From the NCBI RefSeq assembly GCF_000621445.1, contig NZ_KK211277.1:465032-529031 (forward strand): 64,000 bases of DNA. Reading direction: 5' to 3'. The notes beneath the pieces are model-generated. The model saw only the letters and a program-made list of their open reading frames with translations. It ran no database searches and was not told the origin of the DNA. The stretch is from Alkalihalobacillus bogoriensis ATCC BAA-922 (lineage in GTDB: Bacteria; Bacillota; Bacilli; Bacillales; Bacillaceae_F). Shown here piece by piece: positions 46,133 through 53,678 of the stretch. A program made the position numbers and the translations under genes. Positions within the stretch are counted from its first letter, which is position 1. Every line of letters starts with the position of its first letter.

Positions 46133-46639
46133 ATAAAACCGCTCTATCCACCGTTCTCTTATTCTATCTTCATTTACAACGGGATCAATAATTTCATCCC
46201 GCCATGTTTGCTCATCATTTGAATACTCAACTAAAGGACGATTCACTAGCTGCTCTGCTTCACTTCGTTTTAACTCTAAAGTGCCACTATTTTCTCGGTC
46301 AATCACTTTAATCTTAATTGTGTCAATCGAATCAAGTAGAATTAAATAGCTTAAAGCATTATTTAAAATGATTTTTTCGGAAATTTCATCATCTTTCTTC
46401 AACAAAAACCGCTCACTTTCCATTAATGCCGTATGGTAGTGAATCGATATCGTATCTTTTCCAATATCAAATGATTTGTAAATTTGATTCCCTGGTAACG
46501 TTTGACTAATCGCAATCACATCATCTTTTAAAACCCCTGTTTTCACATAGTGAATTGGCGCAAATGTCGCTTCCATTTTTTGAGTACAACCGACGATAAT
46601 GAAAAGGAAACAAACGAACATAAACCATTTTGTTTTCAT
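46121..46639 (-). CDS. DUF4825-like lipoprotein
   Basis: A 172-residue lipoprotein with lipobox FIIVGC (Cys 18). The body (THYVKTG-like start, LPGNQIYKSFDIGKDTISIH, DEQTWRDEIIDPV) resembles DUF4825 proteins of Bacillus, function unknown. It follows the YtrA-like regulator by 16 bp and shares its promoter, so it is probably induced with it by cell-envelope stress (inference). Confidence 0.7.
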   Translation of the reverse strand: MKTKWFMFVCFLFIIVGCTQKMEATFAPIHYVKTGVLKDDVIAISQTLPGNQIYKSFDIGKDTISIHYHTALMESERFLLKKDDEISEKIILNNALSYLILLDSIDTIKIKVIDRENSGTLELKRSEAEQLVNRPLVEYSNDEQTWRDEIIDPVVNEDRIRERWIERFYTQP

Positions 46640-46655
46640 AAAAACACCCCCACCA

Positions 46656-47045
46656 CTATTTGTTTTTGTCCATTAAATCCAAATATAGTTCGTCCACCCA
46701 CTGCTTTAGCTGGTCTCCAGATATCCCTAAGTATTTACATTCAATAATCAAATTTTCGATTTCTTTTTTTATTTTATTCTTCTGCTTCTCTGTTACTTCT
46801 TGGGACTCAAACTCTGCAATAAATGTCCCTTTTCCCCTAACCGTTACAATCACCCCTTGTCGCTCTAACTCTTTATAGGCTTTTGCTACTGTATTAGGGT
46901 TAATGACGATTTGAGCAGAAAGCTCACGTACAGAAGGTAATTTATCATCAGGCTTTAAAAGTCCTCTTGCACACATTTCTTTTATTTGCTGTATGACTTG
47001 TTCATATAAGGCAACATTGCTTTTCGGGTCAATTCGTATAAACAT
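46656..47045 (-). CDS. GntR-family regulator, YtrA subfamily
   Basis: A 129-residue regulator. The winged HTH (about 8-75) reads LYEQVIQQIKEMCARGLLKP, then LPSVRELSAQIVINPNTVAK. The short C-terminal tail of about 50 residues is diagnostic of the YtrA subfamily. The promoter region contains AGTGTA-N13-TACACT at 47069-47093, the operator I recall for YtrA. B. subtilis ytrA precedes ABC-transporter genes; here only a lipoprotein follows. Confidence 0.87.
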   Translation of the reverse strand: MFIRIDPKSNVALYEQVIQQIKEMCARGLLKPDDKLPSVRELSAQIVINPNTVAKAYKELERQGVIVTVRGKGTFIAEFESQEVTEKQKNKIKKEIENLIIECKYLGISGDQLKQWVDELYLDLMDKNK

Positions 47046-47068
47046 GAATACACCACTCTTCCTCTTCT

Positions 47069-47093
47069 AGTGTATTACTATATATATTACACT
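47069..47093. promoter_or_regulatory. YtrA-type operator
   Basis: AGTGTA (47069-47074) and TACACT (47088-47093) are separated by exactly 13 bases, about 25 bp upstream of the regulator start, in an AT-rich stretch that includes likely -10 sequence. Autorepression is expected. Confidence 0.7.
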
Positions 47094-47229
47094 TAATACA
47101 ATATTTTATTTTATTATGTGTGTCAACCAATTTTCACTTATTTCCTATTCCTGTTTTGGAAACGACTAAAAAGGAAATAAAAGAATACAATGAAATAATG
47201 AAACTTGTGCTACATATGGAGGGATCATG

Positions 47230-48606
47230 ATGTCTTATCGAATCGAACGAGATACGTTAGGTGAAATGAAAGTACCAGTTGAAAAATTATGGGGTGCTCA
47301 AACTCAGCGAAGCTTGGAAAATTTCAAAATTGGCAAAGAAAAAATGCCAGAAGAGATGATTCAAGCTTTTGCGATATTAAAAAAGGCTTGTGCGCTTGCT
47401 AATGAACGCTTACATAATATGAGTAATGTTAAAGCCGATATCATTAGAGAAGTATGTGATGATATTTTAACTGGTGGGTATGAAGAGCATTTTCCACTCG
47501 TTGTTTGGCAAACAGGAAGTGGAACACAATCGAATATGAACATGAATGAAGTCATCTCATATGAAGCGAATAAACGTTTAGAACAAAAAGGAGACGATAC
47601 GAGAATTCACCCCAATGATGATGTGAATCAATCCCAAAGTTCAAACGATACATTTCCAACAGCGATGCATATTGCCGCTTTAGTAAAAACAGAAGAAGAA
47701 CTTCTTCCTGCTCTAAAACGTCTGATTGCCACCTTTACTGAAAAAGAACAAAAATATGCTTCACTCATCAAAATTGGTCGAACACATCTTCAAGATGCCA
47801 CTCCGCTAACACTAGGACAAGAAATTAGTGGTTGGAGAAAGATGCTAGAAAAATCGCTAGCAATGATTTCTACAAGCTTATCTTCATTACAAGAATTGGC
47901 GATCGGGGGAACAGCTGTAGGTACGGGTATTAATGCACATCCTGACTTTGGAAAACTAGTGGCTGAAGAAATTAGTCAAATGACAAAGAAATCGTTTACC
48001 TCTGCCGACAATAAGTTTCATGCACTTACTAGTCACGATGAACTCGTGTTTGTTCATGGTGCATTAAAAGCATTGGCAGCAGATTTTATGAAAATAGCAA
48101 ATGACATCCGATGGTTAGCAAGTGGACCTCGCTCTGGCATTGGTGAACTGAACATTCCTGCAAATGAACCGGGAAGTTCCATCATGCCTGGCAAAGTAAA
48201 CCCTACCCAAAGTGAAGCCGTCACAATGGTTTGTGCACAAGTGATGGGAAATGATGCAACGATTGGATTTGCGGCTAGCCAAGGTAATTTTGAATTAAAT
48301 GTCTTTAAACCAGTCATTATTTATAACTATCTTCAATCCGTTCAATTGTTATCTGATGCCTTACATTCCTTCACTGAAAAATGTGCGGTCGGAATTGAAG
48401 CAAATGAGCAAATTATAAAAAAACATCTTGAACATTCCTTAATGTTAGTCACTGCCCTCAACCCTCACATTGGATATGAAAAAGCGGCTAAAATAGCAAA
48501 AACAGCTCATGAAAAAGGTTTAACGTTAAAAGAAGCAGCAATAGAGACGAAACTGTTGACTGCTGAGCAGTTTGATGATTTTGTAAAACCTGAAAAAATG
48601 GTCTAA
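47230..48606 (+). CDS. fumC: Fumarate hydratase, class II
   Basis: TCA-cycle enzyme of 458 residues converting fumarate to malate (citG in B. subtilis). [44 protein letters not shown] and the signature [13 protein letters not shown] are present. The second of two ATGs (47230) lies 6 bp after GGAGGG. It is monocistronic; no classical terminator follows, and a repeat element begins 4 bp after the stop. Confidence 0.96.
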   Translation: MSYRIERDTLGEMKVPVEKLWGAQTQRSLENFKIGKEKMPEEMIQAFAILKKACALANERLHNMSNVKADIIREVCDDILTGGYEEHFPLVVWQTGSGTQSNMNMNEVISYEANKRLEQKGDDTRIHPNDDVNQSQSSNDTFPTAMHIAALVKTEEELLPALKRLIATFTEKEQKYASLIKIGRTHLQDATPLTLGQEISGWRKMLEKSLAMISTSLSSLQELAIGGTAVGTGINAHPDFGKLVAEEISQMTKKSFTSADNKFHALTSHDELVFVHGALKALAADFMKIANDIRWLASGPRSGIGELNIPANEPGSSIMPGKVNPTQSEAVTMVCAQVMGNDATIGFAASQGNFELNVFKPVIIYNYLQSVQLLSDALHSFTEKCAVGIEANEQIIKKHLEHSLMLVTALNPHIGYEKAAKIAKTAHEKGLTLKEAAIETKLLTAEQFDDFVKPEKMV

Positions 48607-48643
48607 GAAAAACGCGGGAGCGTCTTTTCTTTCAAGCGAAGTG
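48605..48643. repeat. 40-bp direct repeat, copy 1
   Basis: AAGAAAAACGCGGGAGCGTC and the following bases to AAGCGAAGTG recur at 49035-49074 with one base inserted. It abuts the fumC stop codon. Confidence 0.8.
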
Positions 48644-48850
48644 TATGATGAACAACCAACAATCCCATGTTTCATTTTCGCGGTCACAGCAGCCGTTATT
48701 TGTGAACATGATACGAGTTTCCTTTTTTTAGCGGCCACAGGAGCGCTTATTCACGCAAAAGCAACTCTATTCCTAGCGATATATTATGATTAACTGCTCC
48801 TGTGTCCGCCAACGTTCCAAAACGCTAGTAATGTTCACAGATAACGGTTT

Positions 48851-48949
48851 TCATGGCCGCTTACTTATCATAAACAACAAAATTGCTATCGCGATAAATC
48901 CGACCCAAGTGTTGAATAATTCACTTAGGTCTTTTCTTGCTTGTCTCAT
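48851..48949 (-). CDS. Possible tiny single-helix membrane protein
   Basis: A 32-codon frame from ATG 48949 to TGA 48851, with GGAG about 5 bp upstream. It reads MRQARKDLSELFNTWVGFIA followed by IAILLFMISKRP, an amphipathic start and one hydrophobic helix. It lies among repeats and has no clear promoter, so it may be fortuitous. Confidence 0.35.
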   Translation of the reverse strand: MRQARKDLSELFNTWVGFIAIAILLFMISKRP

Positions 48950-49034
48950 AGTACTCCAAGTCCCTCATTCATTCTAAGAATTTATTAAAACAATGCTATA
49001 CACAAGTCGACTATTTTATAGTTTCCTAAACAAT

Positions 49035-49074
49035 AAGAAAAACGCGGGAGCGTCTTTTCGTTTCAAGCGAAGTG
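49035..49074. repeat. 40-bp direct repeat, copy 2
   Basis: Second copy of the unit at 48605-48643, continuing into CGGAGCCCTGCCCGC and a GC-rich hairpin region unlike the AT-rich surroundings. Confidence 0.8.
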
Positions 49075-49195
49075 CGGAGCCCTGCCCGCTTTTGATAGTG
49101 AACCCCAAGTGTTTTTCTTGGGGTGAAACGCGCAGGTGCGCAGCCTTCGCTCTTCTTGAATAAGCCTTCAAAACTTTTATACTCTTATCTTGTAA

Positions 49196-49229
49196 GAAAA
49201 ACTGAGTGAGGAACCCCACCTCACTCAGT
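49196..49229 (-). terminator. Terminator overlapping the zinc-protein stop codon
   Basis: Stem ACTGAGTGAGG/CCTCACTCAGT (49201-49211 with 49219-49229) with T tracts on both strands. Confidence 0.82.
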
Positions 49230-49437
49230 CCTTTTTTGTTTCCTGCAATTCTGATAGCCTGTACTCTACTCCATGTACCCCTTTATAATTCTCAGGATAC
49301 ATTTCTTCTCCACAAGTTTCACAGGAAAACATTGGTGGTGTCATCGGATCGCTACCATCCATTAAATCAAAATCTCTTACCACATCAAAAGGTATCTTTC
49401 CCTTTTCATGACACACTAAACAAACATAGCTGATAAA
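49225..49437 (-). CDS. Small zinc-ribbon-like protein with a non-standard start
   Basis: The only canonical start is GTG 49416 (63 residues). The open frame continues upstream through ISYVCLVCHEKGKIPFD, supplying a first CxxC pair to match the later CETCGEEMYP. An ATC codon at 49437 lies 5 bp after AGAAGG, where an ATG would be expected. Either an ATC start is used, the shorter form lacks one Cys, or the gene has lost its start. The ribosome site lies in the arm of a hairpin formed by a 50-bp repeat. Function unknown. Confidence 0.55.
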   Translation of the reverse strand, partial: FISYVCLVCHEKGKIPFDVVRDFDLMDGSDPMTPPMFSCETCGEEMYPENYKGVHGVEYRLSELQETKKD

Positions 49438-49441
49438 AGCC

Positions 49442-49491
49442 TTCTATTAGACACTTCTCTCCGTTTTTGTACTCGTTTTGTCTAATAGAAG
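49442..49491. repeat. 50-bp dispersed repeat, copy 2
   Basis: Aligns base for base with 15011-15060. TTCTATTAGACA pairs with TGTCTAATAGAA to form a perfect stem. On the minus strand the 3' arm contains the ribosome site of the zinc-protein gene. Confidence 0.75.
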
Positions 49492-49616
49492 CCTTAACAC
49501 ACAATCCAAACGCCCTCCATTAAGCAAAACGAGCCTCTTTTCCTTTCAAGAATAAACTTTCAAAGCTTCACTTCTAGACCAAAATTTTTATGCTTTCATA
49601 TATGTTAAAAAAAGCT

Positions 49617-49658
49617 AAAAACACCCCAATCGAAAAATTCCTTTCGATTGGGGTGTTT
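49617..49658 (-). terminator. Strong terminator
   Basis: Stem AAACACCCCAATCGAAA pairs with TTTCGATTGGGGTGTTT, followed by T residues on the minus strand, 10 bp beyond the next gene's stop. Confidence 0.9.
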
Positions 49659-49668
49659 CCTTTTACAT

Positions 49669-49863
49669 TCATTGGGTCATTTCCGACATTTCGTCCCATG
49701 TGTAGCGTACAATATATTTGTCACTTTTTAGTTTTTTAATTTCTACACATGGTCCAATTTCATAGCCGTTCTGCCAATTATCTTCTAACTTTGCTTTTAA
49801 ACAACCGGCTTGAAATTTAGAATGAAACGTCTGTTTCCAATAAATCCACCTCGGTTTTTGCAT
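49669..49863 (-). CDS. Hypothetical small basic protein
   Basis: A 64-residue soluble protein, Trp/Lys/Tyr-rich (PRWIYWKQTFHSKFQAGCLK), with no named domain. It may bind nucleic acid or form a small beta-sheet, but this is only composition. It lies between a strong terminator and the PgpA-like gene, 43 bp after the latter's stop, possibly on its transcript. Confidence 0.6.
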   Translation of the reverse strand: MQKPRWIYWKQTFHSKFQAGCLKAKLEDNWQNGYEIGPCVEIKKLKSDKYIVRYTWDEMSEMTQ

Positions 49864-49906
49864 TTGCCTCTTGCCTTTCCAATATTATCTTGTATAGTGT
49901 ACCCGT

Positions 49907-50458
49907 TTACCCAATAAGATCTTCATCTTCTCTTTTCTTTATCTCATTTCGATCGCGTTTTTCTTCGCGGTCACGAAGTCGATGGGCTAATCTTGCTGCA
50001 GCACTTGCTGCTATACTGCAAACTAAGTCATCTAAAAACGTATGTGTTTGTTTTTTATTTTTATCTAAATCTTCAATAATTCCATATTTCGCTTTGTCTA
50101 AATAACCAAAAGTTGTCACAGCAATACTACCAAAGCCAAACACGGAACCAAGAGCAATCGTTTCATCAACACCAAACAATCCTTCATCTGATGTAATTAA
50201 TGATTGAAGGGGTTCTGAAAGTTTTCCTTGCTCTGCTAACTTATCTAACTCAACTCCTACTAATATCGCATGTTGAATTTCTCGTTTCCACAACACTGCA
50301 TTTGCACTTTCAATACAATCCTCCATTTCTAATGTTGGATTATACTTCACTTGAAGTTCATACACAATTTGAGCAATCGCTTCAATCGTTACCCCTCTTT
50401 CTTGCAATAGCTTTCTTGCCGCATCTTCAACAATTTCGCATGGTACAGGTAGTCTCAT
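49907..50458 (-). CDS. yutG: PgpA-family protein, YutG-like
   Basis: A 183-residue protein of the phosphatidylglycerophosphatase A family. GLFGVDETIALGSVFGFGSI and THTFLDDLVCSIAASAAARL match YutG; the membrane helices of Gram-negative PgpA are absent, so it is a soluble member. ATG 50458 has AAGGAGGGG at correct spacing; the ORF extends to 50488. It ends in a charged tail rich in Arg/Glu/Lys. The true substrate is unsettled for this branch. Confidence 0.85.
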   Translation of the reverse strand: MRLPVPCEIVEDAARKLLQERGVTIEAIAQIVYELQVKYNPTLEMEDCIESANAVLWKREIQHAILVGVELDKLAEQGKLSEPLQSLITSDEGLFGVDETIALGSVFGFGSIAVTTFGYLDKAKYGIIEDLDKNKKQTHTFLDDLVCSIAASAAARLAHRLRDREEKRDRNEIKKREDEDLIG

Positions 50459-50576
50459 TGTTTCCCCTCCTTGGCTGTATTTTATCACATTTTATGTAAA
50501 CTACGCTAAAATGAAGCTACCTTTGTGGTACACTAAGAATGGTCATTTACTTTTGAATTGAGGAGGTCATTTTTTT

Positions 50577-51317
50577 ATGAAGAAGCTATATGGGAAAACG
50601 ATGGAAAAACAGATAACAAGTCGTTTTCTAAAAACAGACATTCCCATTCTCTTATATTTACCACCAAATTATTCTGACTTATATTCATATGACGTATTGA
50701 TTGCTCAAGATGGGAAAGATTATTTTCAACTTGGACGTATCGCAAGACAAACGGAAGAACTCATTGAACAAAACAAAATAAAAGATATTATTATAGTTGG
50801 GGTTCCTTACCCCTCCGTTGAGAAAAGAAGAGAGTGGTATCATCCAAATGGGACATTACACAAACAATACTTACGCTTTTTAGCAGAAGAGCTTGTGCCT
50901 TTTCTTGACAAGGAGTTTCAAACTCAGCCTGTCAACACAGGAAGAGTGTTAGTCGGTGATTCATTAGGGGCTACAGTTTCACTTATCGCTGCTCTCGAAT
51001 ACCCTCACACTTTTACAAACGCCATTTTACAGTCTCCATTTGTCAATGAAGATGTTTTACATACCGTTACTCACAAAGTTCAAACTCAACTTCAGCTTTA
51101 TCATGTTATCGGGTTACAAGAAACAGAAGTACAAACAACGAATGGTCGGACCGTTGACTTTTTACAACCAAATCGAAAATTAAATCAATTACTTTCAAAC
51201 CGAATCTCTCATTATTACTATGAAGAATTTAATGGTGACCATACATGGAAGTATTGGCAGCCAGACTTAAAAAAAGCGCTAGTTCATATGTTTGCGCCTT
51301 CAGTAAAAACAAAGTAA
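50577..51317 (+). CDS. yjcH: Alpha/beta-hydrolase esterase, YjcH-like
   Basis: A 246-residue serine esterase of the putative-esterase (enterochelin esterase-like) family. The nucleophile elbow is VGDSLGATVS (Ser about 129); DVLIAQDGKDYFQLG gives the oxyanion region and a C-terminal FNGDHTWKYW supplies His. GAGGAGG-type site before ATG. It is followed by a YjcF-like acetyltransferase, as in the yjc region of B. subtilis, although yjcG is missing here. Confidence 0.87.
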   Translation: MKKLYGKTMEKQITSRFLKTDIPILLYLPPNYSDLYSYDVLIAQDGKDYFQLGRIARQTEELIEQNKIKDIIIVGVPYPSVEKRREWYHPNGTLHKQYLRFLAEELVPFLDKEFQTQPVNTGRVLVGDSLGATVSLIAALEYPHTFTNAILQSPFVNEDVLHTVTHKVQTQLQLYHVIGLQETEVQTTNGRTVDFLQPNRKLNQLLSNRISHYYYEEFNGDHTWKYWQPDLKKALVHMFAPSVKTK

Positions 51318-51356
51318 AATGAAATTTACAGTTTATCGCGGAAAGGAAGAAGTTAT

Positions 51357-51782
51357 GTGAAAGTCATTGTCGTAAAAAATGAAAAACAACTTCAAGACGC
51401 TTACCATATAAGAACCGTTGTATTTGTCGAAGAACAACAAGTTCCTATCGAAGAAGAAATTGACCAATATGAGAAAGAGGCCACTCATTTTGTCATGTAT
51501 GACGACAATCAGCCTGTAGGTGCTGGCCGTCTTCGTCACGTTGATGGTATGGCGAAAATCGAACGTATTTGTATTCTTCCAAACTATCGTAAAACAGGCG
51601 CTGGCAAAATTCTTATGGAAAAAATAGAAGAAGTAGCAAAAGAACTGCATGTAACAGAAGCTAAGCTCAATGCGCAAATTCAAGCAGAAGGGTTTTATAA
51701 AAAGCTTGGTTACCTCACTGTTTCTGGACAATTTCTAGATGCAGGTATCCCTCATGTCACAATGAAAAAAACATTAACTTAA
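51357..51782 (+). CDS. yjcF: GNAT-family N-acetyltransferase, YjcF-like
   Basis: A 141-residue acetyltransferase. VFVEEQQVPIEEEIDQYE near the N terminus, the acetyl-CoA loop region ICILPNYRKTGAGKILMEKI and AEGFYKKLGY are typical of YjcF. GTG 51357 follows AAAGGAAG. It lies 39 bp after the esterase gene, likely co-transcribed, and ends before a terminator. The acceptor substrate is unknown. Confidence 0.9.
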   Translation: MKVIVVKNEKQLQDAYHIRTVVFVEEQQVPIEEEIDQYEKEATHFVMYDDNQPVGAGRLRHVDGMAKIERICILPNYRKTGAGKILMEKIEEVAKELHVTEAKLNAQIQAEGFYKKLGYLTVSGQFLDAGIPHVTMKKTLT

Positions 51783-51799
51783 CAGTCCCATACATAAAT

Positions 51800-51825
51800 C
51801 AACCATCGACATGGTTGGTTTTTTT
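51800..51825 (+). terminator. Terminator after yjcF
   Basis: Stem CAACCAT/ATGGTTG followed by a run of T residues. Confidence 0.85.
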
Positions 51826-51884
51826 GTTCTGTCCATCTACTTTTTATCATAGCTTGTCAGTAAGGACGGGTATGAGGTGAGACC

Positions 51885-52394
51885 ATGAAAATCATAGAGG
51901 AGTTTAAAGAATTTGCAATGAGAGGCAATGTTATCGATATGAGTATTGGAGTCATCATCGGCACAACCTTTGGTAGGATTGTTCAATCATTCGTTGATGA
52001 CGTACTCATGCCACCTATTGGTTTAATTATAGGAAAAGTAGACTTTTCAAACCTGTTTATAAACTTTACGAATGAACCGATTTCAACTGTAACAGAAGCA
52101 AAAGAATTTGGAATCCCTACGTTAAATTATGGGATATTTTTAAATCATCTTTTCCATTTTATCATTGTGGCCTTCGTATTATTTATGTTTGTCCGTCAAA
52201 TGAATCGAATTCGTCGCCCAAATGAAAACCTACTTGATAGTATAAAAACGAAAAATTGTTCATTTTGCTTTTCAACGATTCCTTATAAAGCTACACGATG
52301 TCCAAATTGTACGTCTGTCCTCAATGACCAGAAAGACATCCCGATAGTCAAAAAACAAAACGAGACGATCATTCGCTTTAAAAGTAAAAGATAG
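51885..52394 (+). CDS. mscL: Large-conductance mechanosensitive channel with zinc-ribbon tail
   Basis: A 169-residue channel that opens on membrane tension to release osmolytes. The N-terminal helix and TM1 read FKEFAMRGNVIDMSIGVIIG; TM2 is about 83-105. After TM2 there is a long cytoplasmic tail with two CxxC pairs (NCSFCFSTI and RCPNCTSVL), a likely zinc ribbon, instead of the short helical bundle of most MscL. Length is about 20-40 residues above usual. It converges with the HNH gene with stop codons directly adjacent. Confidence 0.92.
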   Translation: MKIIEEFKEFAMRGNVIDMSIGVIIGTTFGRIVQSFVDDVLMPPIGLIIGKVDFSNLFINFTNEPISTVTEAKEFGIPTLNYGIFLNHLFHFIIVAFVLFMFVRQMNRIRRPNENLLDSIKTKNCSFCFSTIPYKATRCPNCTSVLNDQKDIPIVKKQNETIIRFKSKR

Positions 52395-52685
52395 CTACCT
52401 TGTTTTTGATTTTTTTACTTTTGTTAACACAGTTGATGGTTGTTTTTTTATCCAACGTAAATACGATTGAATTTTCTCGTCCGCCTGCAACGCTTCGATT
52501 GTATGTAAACGAATCGCGAGTTCTCGGTTTGAGTATAGAGCATGAATTTGTTTATGACATGGTATACAGAGCATTGCTTTTTCTAACAATGCTCCCCCTT
52601 CCTCCCTTGGGATTAAATGGTGAACGGTTTGTTCAATATCTGTCCGCAAACAAAGCTCGCATGCGCCTCTTTTTTTCAAAACCAT
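52395..52685 (-). CDS. HNH endonuclease-like protein
   Basis: A 96-residue protein with an HNH fold. ACELCLRT and LCIPCHKQIHAL supply two zinc-binding CxxC pairs, and VHHLIPREEGG holds the catalytic His. It resembles YisB of B. subtilis. The ribosome site GGAGG precedes ATG 52685. It follows the MBL-fold gene by 17 bp and is probably co-transcribed. Target unknown. Confidence 0.85.
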   Translation of the reverse strand: MVLKKRGACELCLRTDIEQTVHHLIPREEGGALLEKAMLCIPCHKQIHALYSNRELAIRLHTIEALQADEKIQSYLRWIKKQPSTVLTKVKKSKTR

Positions 52686-52702
52686 TCACCTCCTTATTTC
52701 TT

Positions 52703-53599
52703 TCATCTTCTACTGACTTTAAGTGTATTATTTTGAAATACATATTCAACCTTTTGTTCACTAACAAGAGCTTGGACATAAGCTGTAACACCAGTTCGAA
52801 ACAGTGCCCAAGATGTAAAGTTCTGTATATTGATGTCTCTCTTAGAACAAAAAGAGCTAATCAATGTTTCAAATGGGATCGGTTCTTTTTGTTTAATAAT
52901 CCATTGAAACAAATCTTCTTTTACATTTTGATGATATTCTATGTTGTTTTTCACTGTTTCTGTAAAGGTTGGTTCATATATACCATGCCCCGGCACAGCC
53001 CCTTTTACTTTTAACGTTAACAAATAGCGAAGAGAGCGAACGGTTTCTTCATATTGAACAATAAACGGGATATTATGCTTTTGTAATGAAGCTTCATCAA
53101 AATAAGCATCCGTTGCGTAAAGAATAGAATCAATTTCAAGTGCCATCATATTATAGCTATGACCGGGAACCGAATGTAGTTCAACATGAAAAGCTCCTAG
53201 TTTTTGTTTTCCAGGTTTCACCTTTGTGTCGATCTGAATTGGCTTTCCCTCTAAAAATTTATTTCTCATTTCCTGTGGTGGTTCATTCCCTTGGAATAGA
53301 TAAAGTGGCTCTAGTTTTGGATATGTCATGATCGCCTCTTCAAAGTGAGGTGCATAAGTATGGATTTCATAATGTTTTTGCAAAAAATGAGCTCCACCAT
53401 AATGGTCGGCATGGGCATGTGTTATAAACAAGTCTGTTAATGGCCACTCATTTTCTTTTATTACTTTCATCACTTTTTTGGCTGCAGCATCATCTAAACC
53501 GGAATCGATGAGAAGACCACCCGTTTCATTTTTTACATATCCGATATTCACACTGCCTTGAAAATAAAAACAACTGTCACTTAACTGATTACATTTCAT
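52703..53599 (-). CDS. MBL-fold metallohydrolase
   Basis: A 298-residue hydrolase with the zinc motif THAHADHYGG (about 59-68), later ligands SVPGHSYNM and ATDAYFDE, and a C-terminal winged-helix-like region. It belongs to the glyoxalase-II-like group of metallo-beta-lactamase-fold proteins. The substrate cannot be predicted. It heads a two-gene unit with the HNH gene. Confidence 0.88.
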   Translation of the reverse strand: MKCNQLSDSCFYFQGSVNIGYVKNETGGLLIDSGLDDAAAKKVMKVIKENEWPLTDLFITHAHADHYGGAHFLQKHYEIHTYAPHFEEAIMTYPKLEPLYLFQGNEPPQEMRNKFLEGKPIQIDTKVKPGKQKLGAFHVELHSVPGHSYNMMALEIDSILYATDAYFDEASLQKHNIPFIVQYEETVRSLRYLLTLKVKGAVPGHGIYEPTFTETVKNNIEYHQNVKEDLFQWIIKQKEPIPFETLISSFCSKRDINIQNFTSWALFRTGVTAYVQALVSEQKVEYVFQNNTLKVSRR

Positions 53600-53646
53600 C
53601 GTTACACCTTCTTCCTTATCCTCTTCTATGGTTTAGCTTTTCAAAC

Positions 53647-53675
53647 AAAAAAATCCTCTAATCAGAGGATTTTTT
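53647..53675. terminator. Terminator of the chemoreceptor gene
   Basis: Stem AAAATCCTCT/AGAGGATTTT with A/T tracts on both strands, 4 bp beyond the chemoreceptor stop codon. Confidence 0.9.
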
Positions 53676-53678
53676 CCG

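Larger units (their letters stand above)
48607..49195. repeat. Repeat-rich intergenic region
   Basis: About 590 bases with one tiny candidate gene. It contains three versions of a unit near AGCGGNCACAGGAGCNGTTATT: 48679-48707, 48730-48756 and, inverted, about 48791-48810. It also holds the second copy of the 40-bp repeat with a GC-rich continuation to about 49150 (including CCCCAAGTGTTTTTCTTGGGG at about 49102-49122). Confidence 0.6.

Noticed and set aside
52400..53014. 204-codon plus-strand frame after mscL
   Set aside because: It runs opposite the HNH and MBL-fold genes, both of which have intact family motifs.
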